Part shown: piece after piece, positions 5,401 through 6,380 of the stretch
Position numbering within the stretch: position 1 is the stretch's first letter
How the letters are laid out: each line of letters opens with the position of its first letter
NCBI GenBank assembly: GCA_001303885.1
Contig: LJUE01000146.1
Coordinates: forward strand, 1-6,380
DNA length: 6,380 nt
Source: Planctomycetes bacterium SM23_32
GTDB lineage: Bacteria; Planctomycetota; Brocadiia; SM23-32
Reading direction: 5' to 3'
The notes under the pieces: model-generated
What the model saw: only the letters and a program-made list of their open reading frames with translations
The model's database searches: none
What the model was told of the DNA's origin: nothing
Position numbers and translations under genes: made by a program

Positions 5401-5854
5401 GCGGCCGCAAACACGGCGGGCTCAACACGGAGGCACTGAGAACACGGACGAGGCGTAGGACCAACACGCGCAGCCCTGGGCCAGACGACGCGGCGCAGGA
5501 TGCCGTCCTTCAGGATGGGAGCGCCGAAGTTGATGAGCAGCCCGACCCTCTTGCCGCTCATACGCAGCTAGGTCAGCAACTGCGCCTCGTGGATGGGCAG
5601 GATCTCCTCGGCCGCCTTGACCTCCACGATCACCTCGTCCTGCACGACGATGTCCAGACGATAGCCGCGGTCGAGCCTGGCGCCCTTGTATTCGACGGGC
5701 AGGTCCACCTGCCTTCGGAACGGAACGCTCCGCAGATCGAGTTCATGACATAGGCATTCCTCGTAGGCGGGCTCCAGCAGTCCCGGCCCAAGTGCCTTTG
5801 CACCTCAATCGCCGCCCCGATGACGGCTTCTGTGATATCCCCTGCAATCAGCAT
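5397..5854 (-). pseudogene. GxxExxY family protein (PD-(D/E)XK nuclease-like), broken by a frameshift and a nonsense codon
   Basis: Reading from the ATG at 5852-5854 gives GDITEAVIGAAIEVQRHLG, the conserved start of the GxxExxY family. The frame is then lost at GGGCCGGG (about 5782-5789), where one missing C restores LGPGLLEPAYEECL, including the name-giving G-LL-E-PA-Y. The next frame continues with RRQVDLPVEYKGARL, YRLDIVV, VIVEVKAAEEILPIHEA (the D and ExK of a PD-(D/E)XK-like core) and QLLT. A TAG at 5568-5570 stands where the family has Tyr (LLTYLR). It then continues LRMSGKRVGLLINFG and ILKDGILRRVV. The frame runs on through the left flanking repeat to a TGA at 5397-5399, so the last 25 or so residues are probably repeat-derived. 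Without lesions the product would be about 152 residues. The family's role is not established. Two independent lesions argue for true decay rather than one sequencing error. Confidence 0.85.
5427..5448 (+). repeat. Left copy of the GxxExxY-flanking repeat
   Basis: ACGGAGGCAC, six variable bases (TGAGAA), then CACGGA. The same pattern with identical spacing occurs in inverted orientation at 5884-5905, on the other side of the decayed gene. A related ACACGG also stands just outside at 5411-5416. The repeat is read through by the 3' extension of the decayed gene's frame. Confidence 0.7.
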
Positions 5855-5883
5855 GTCCGCTTCTTATCCGTATCTGTACGTTC

Positions 5884-5905
5884 TCCGTGCCCCCGGTGCC
5901 TCCGT
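5884..5905 (-). repeat. Right, inverted copy of the GxxExxY-flanking repeat
   Basis: On the minus strand this reads ACGGAGGCAC, six variable bases (CGGGGG), then CACGGA. All 16 fixed positions match the left copy. It lies between the glyQ stop and the start of the decayed gene, and would be transcribed as part of any glyQ read-through. Confidence 0.7.
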
Positions 5906-5913
5906 GGTGTGAC

Positions 5914-6380
5914 TTACGTCTTGAGCAGCGGGAAGCCCAGGCGCTCCCGCAGCGCCAGCCAGCCCTCGGCCACCGCCCGCGCCAGGTCCCGCACCCGCCC
6001 GATGTAGCTGGTCCGCTCGGCCACGCTGATGGCCCCCCGCGCGTCGAGCAGGTTGAAGGTGTGGCTGCACTTGAGCACCTCGTCGTAGGCGGGCAGTGCC
6101 AGGCCCTCCTCCAGGCATCGGCGGCACTCGGCCTCGTAGGTCTCGAAGAGCCGCCGCAGCATCTCCACGTCGGCCACGTCGAAGTTGTAGCGGCTGAACT
6201 CCACCTCGTCCTCGTGGCGCAGCTCGCGGTAGCTCACCCCCGGCCCCCACTCCAGATCGAACGCGTCCGTCACCCCCTGCAGGAACATGCCGATCCGCTC
6301 CAGCCCGTAGGTCAGCTCCAGGCAGACCGGGTCCAGGTCAATGCCGCCGACGCGCTGGAAGTAGGTGAACTGCGTTATCT
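5914..6380 (-). CDS. glyQ: Glycyl-tRNA synthetase alpha subunit, C-terminal half, cut by window edge
   Basis: The catalytic alpha chain of the bacterial alpha2-beta2 glycyl-tRNA synthetase, which charges tRNA-Gly in the cytosol. The visible 154 residues are the C-terminal half of a protein usually near 290-300 residues. ITQFTYFQRVGGIDLDP and TYGLERIGMFLQG belong to the class II catalytic core. They are followed by EVEFSRYNFDVADVEML, LPAYDEVLKCSHTFNLLDA, RGAISVAERTSYIGRVR and the terminal GFPLLKT before TAA. The open frame extends to the window edge past the internal ATG at 6288, which is not the start. The beta-subunit gene glyS, often the next gene, is absent, and the chain ends with a stop rather than running into a fused beta domain. 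The identification is firm. Confidence 0.93.
   Translation of the reverse strand, partial: ITQFTYFQRVGGIDLDPVCLELTYGLERIGMFLQGVTDAFDLEWGPGVSYRELRHEDEVEFSRYNFDVADVEMLRRLFETYEAECRRCLEEGLALPAYDEVLKCSHTFNLLDARGAISVAERTSYIGRVRDLARAVAEGWLALRERLGFPLLKT

Larger units (their letters stand above)
5427..5905. other. Repeat-bounded GxxExxY cassette, possible non-autonomous mobile unit
   Basis: About 480 bp bounded by inverted 22-nt repeats that match at 16 fixed positions and hold the decayed GxxExxY gene. It sits tightly between glyQ (8 bp after the stop) and the xylulokinase promoter (27 bp before the -35). I see no transposase and no clear target-site duplication beside the repeats. Mobility is therefore an inference from the layout and from a family tendency, as I recall it, to be flanked by such repeats. 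The repeats may instead be local sequences that accumulated independently. Confidence 0.4.

Noticed and set aside
5411..5448. CRISPR-like array from the repeated ACACGG
   Set aside because: The repeats are six bases with spacing of 14-17 nt and no uniform spacers. They belong to the GxxExxY-flanking repeat.
3983..5458. 491-codon open frame on the plus strand opposite xylulokinase
   Set aside because: Its translation is His/Arg/Val/Gly-rich low-complexity sequence without family motifs, as expected for the antisense shadow of a GC-rich gene. The opposite strand has all the FGGY kinase motifs, a ribosome site and a promoter.
5568..5570. TAG read as a sense codon (recoding) in the GxxExxY gene
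   Set aside because: holA ends with TAG, and the same gene also has a frameshift, so ordinary decay explains it.

Overview
The window is GC-rich bacterial DNA, densely coded and with strong Shine-Dalgarno sites. It carries ordinary housekeeping genes: a diaminopimelate (lysine/peptidoglycan) aminotransferase, the delta subunit of the DNA polymerase III clamp loader, a two-subunit-type glycyl-tRNA synthetase alpha chain, and a eukaryotic-like xylulokinase. A DapL-type aminotransferase, an ankyrin lipoprotein and a GxxExxY-family gene with its characteristic flanking repeats together suggest an uncultivated, environmental, Planctomycetota- or Armatimonadota-like lineage. That placement is a guess from gene content. 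No rRNA or tRNA is present to test it.

Layout. At 1-570 (minus) is the N-terminal part of a DapL-like aminotransferase. It is divergently arranged across about 200 bp from an operon-like pair on the plus strand: an ankyrin-repeat lipoprotein (774-2111) and holA (2149-3222). The divergent spacer holds candidate promoters for both directions and two perfect inverted repeats. holA converges, 14 bp away, on a small unknown minus-strand gene (3237-3455). Upstream of that gene, 3456-3736 has no convincing protein gene but is rich in signals. It has two tandem minus-strand promoters, each with a perfect TTGACA and 17-bp spacer. Between them lies a two-hairpin stretch ending in an intrinsic terminator. 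This is the best candidate for something undescribed: a small RNA of about 93 nt, or a leader/attenuator.

Further right on the minus strand come xylulokinase (3737-5320) with a good sigma-70-type promoter, a decayed GxxExxY (PD-(D/E)XK-like) gene bounded by inverted copies of the repeat ACGGAGGCAC-N6-CACGGA, and the C-terminal half of glyQ (5914 to the window edge). The GxxExxY cassette begins 8 bp after the glyQ stop. The expected glyS partner is not there.

The genes do not form one pathway. The window reads as unrelated housekeeping units. The points of interest are the candidate RNA locus, the repeat-bounded GxxExxY cassette, and the three-fold higher-order repeat in the ankyrin lipoprotein.
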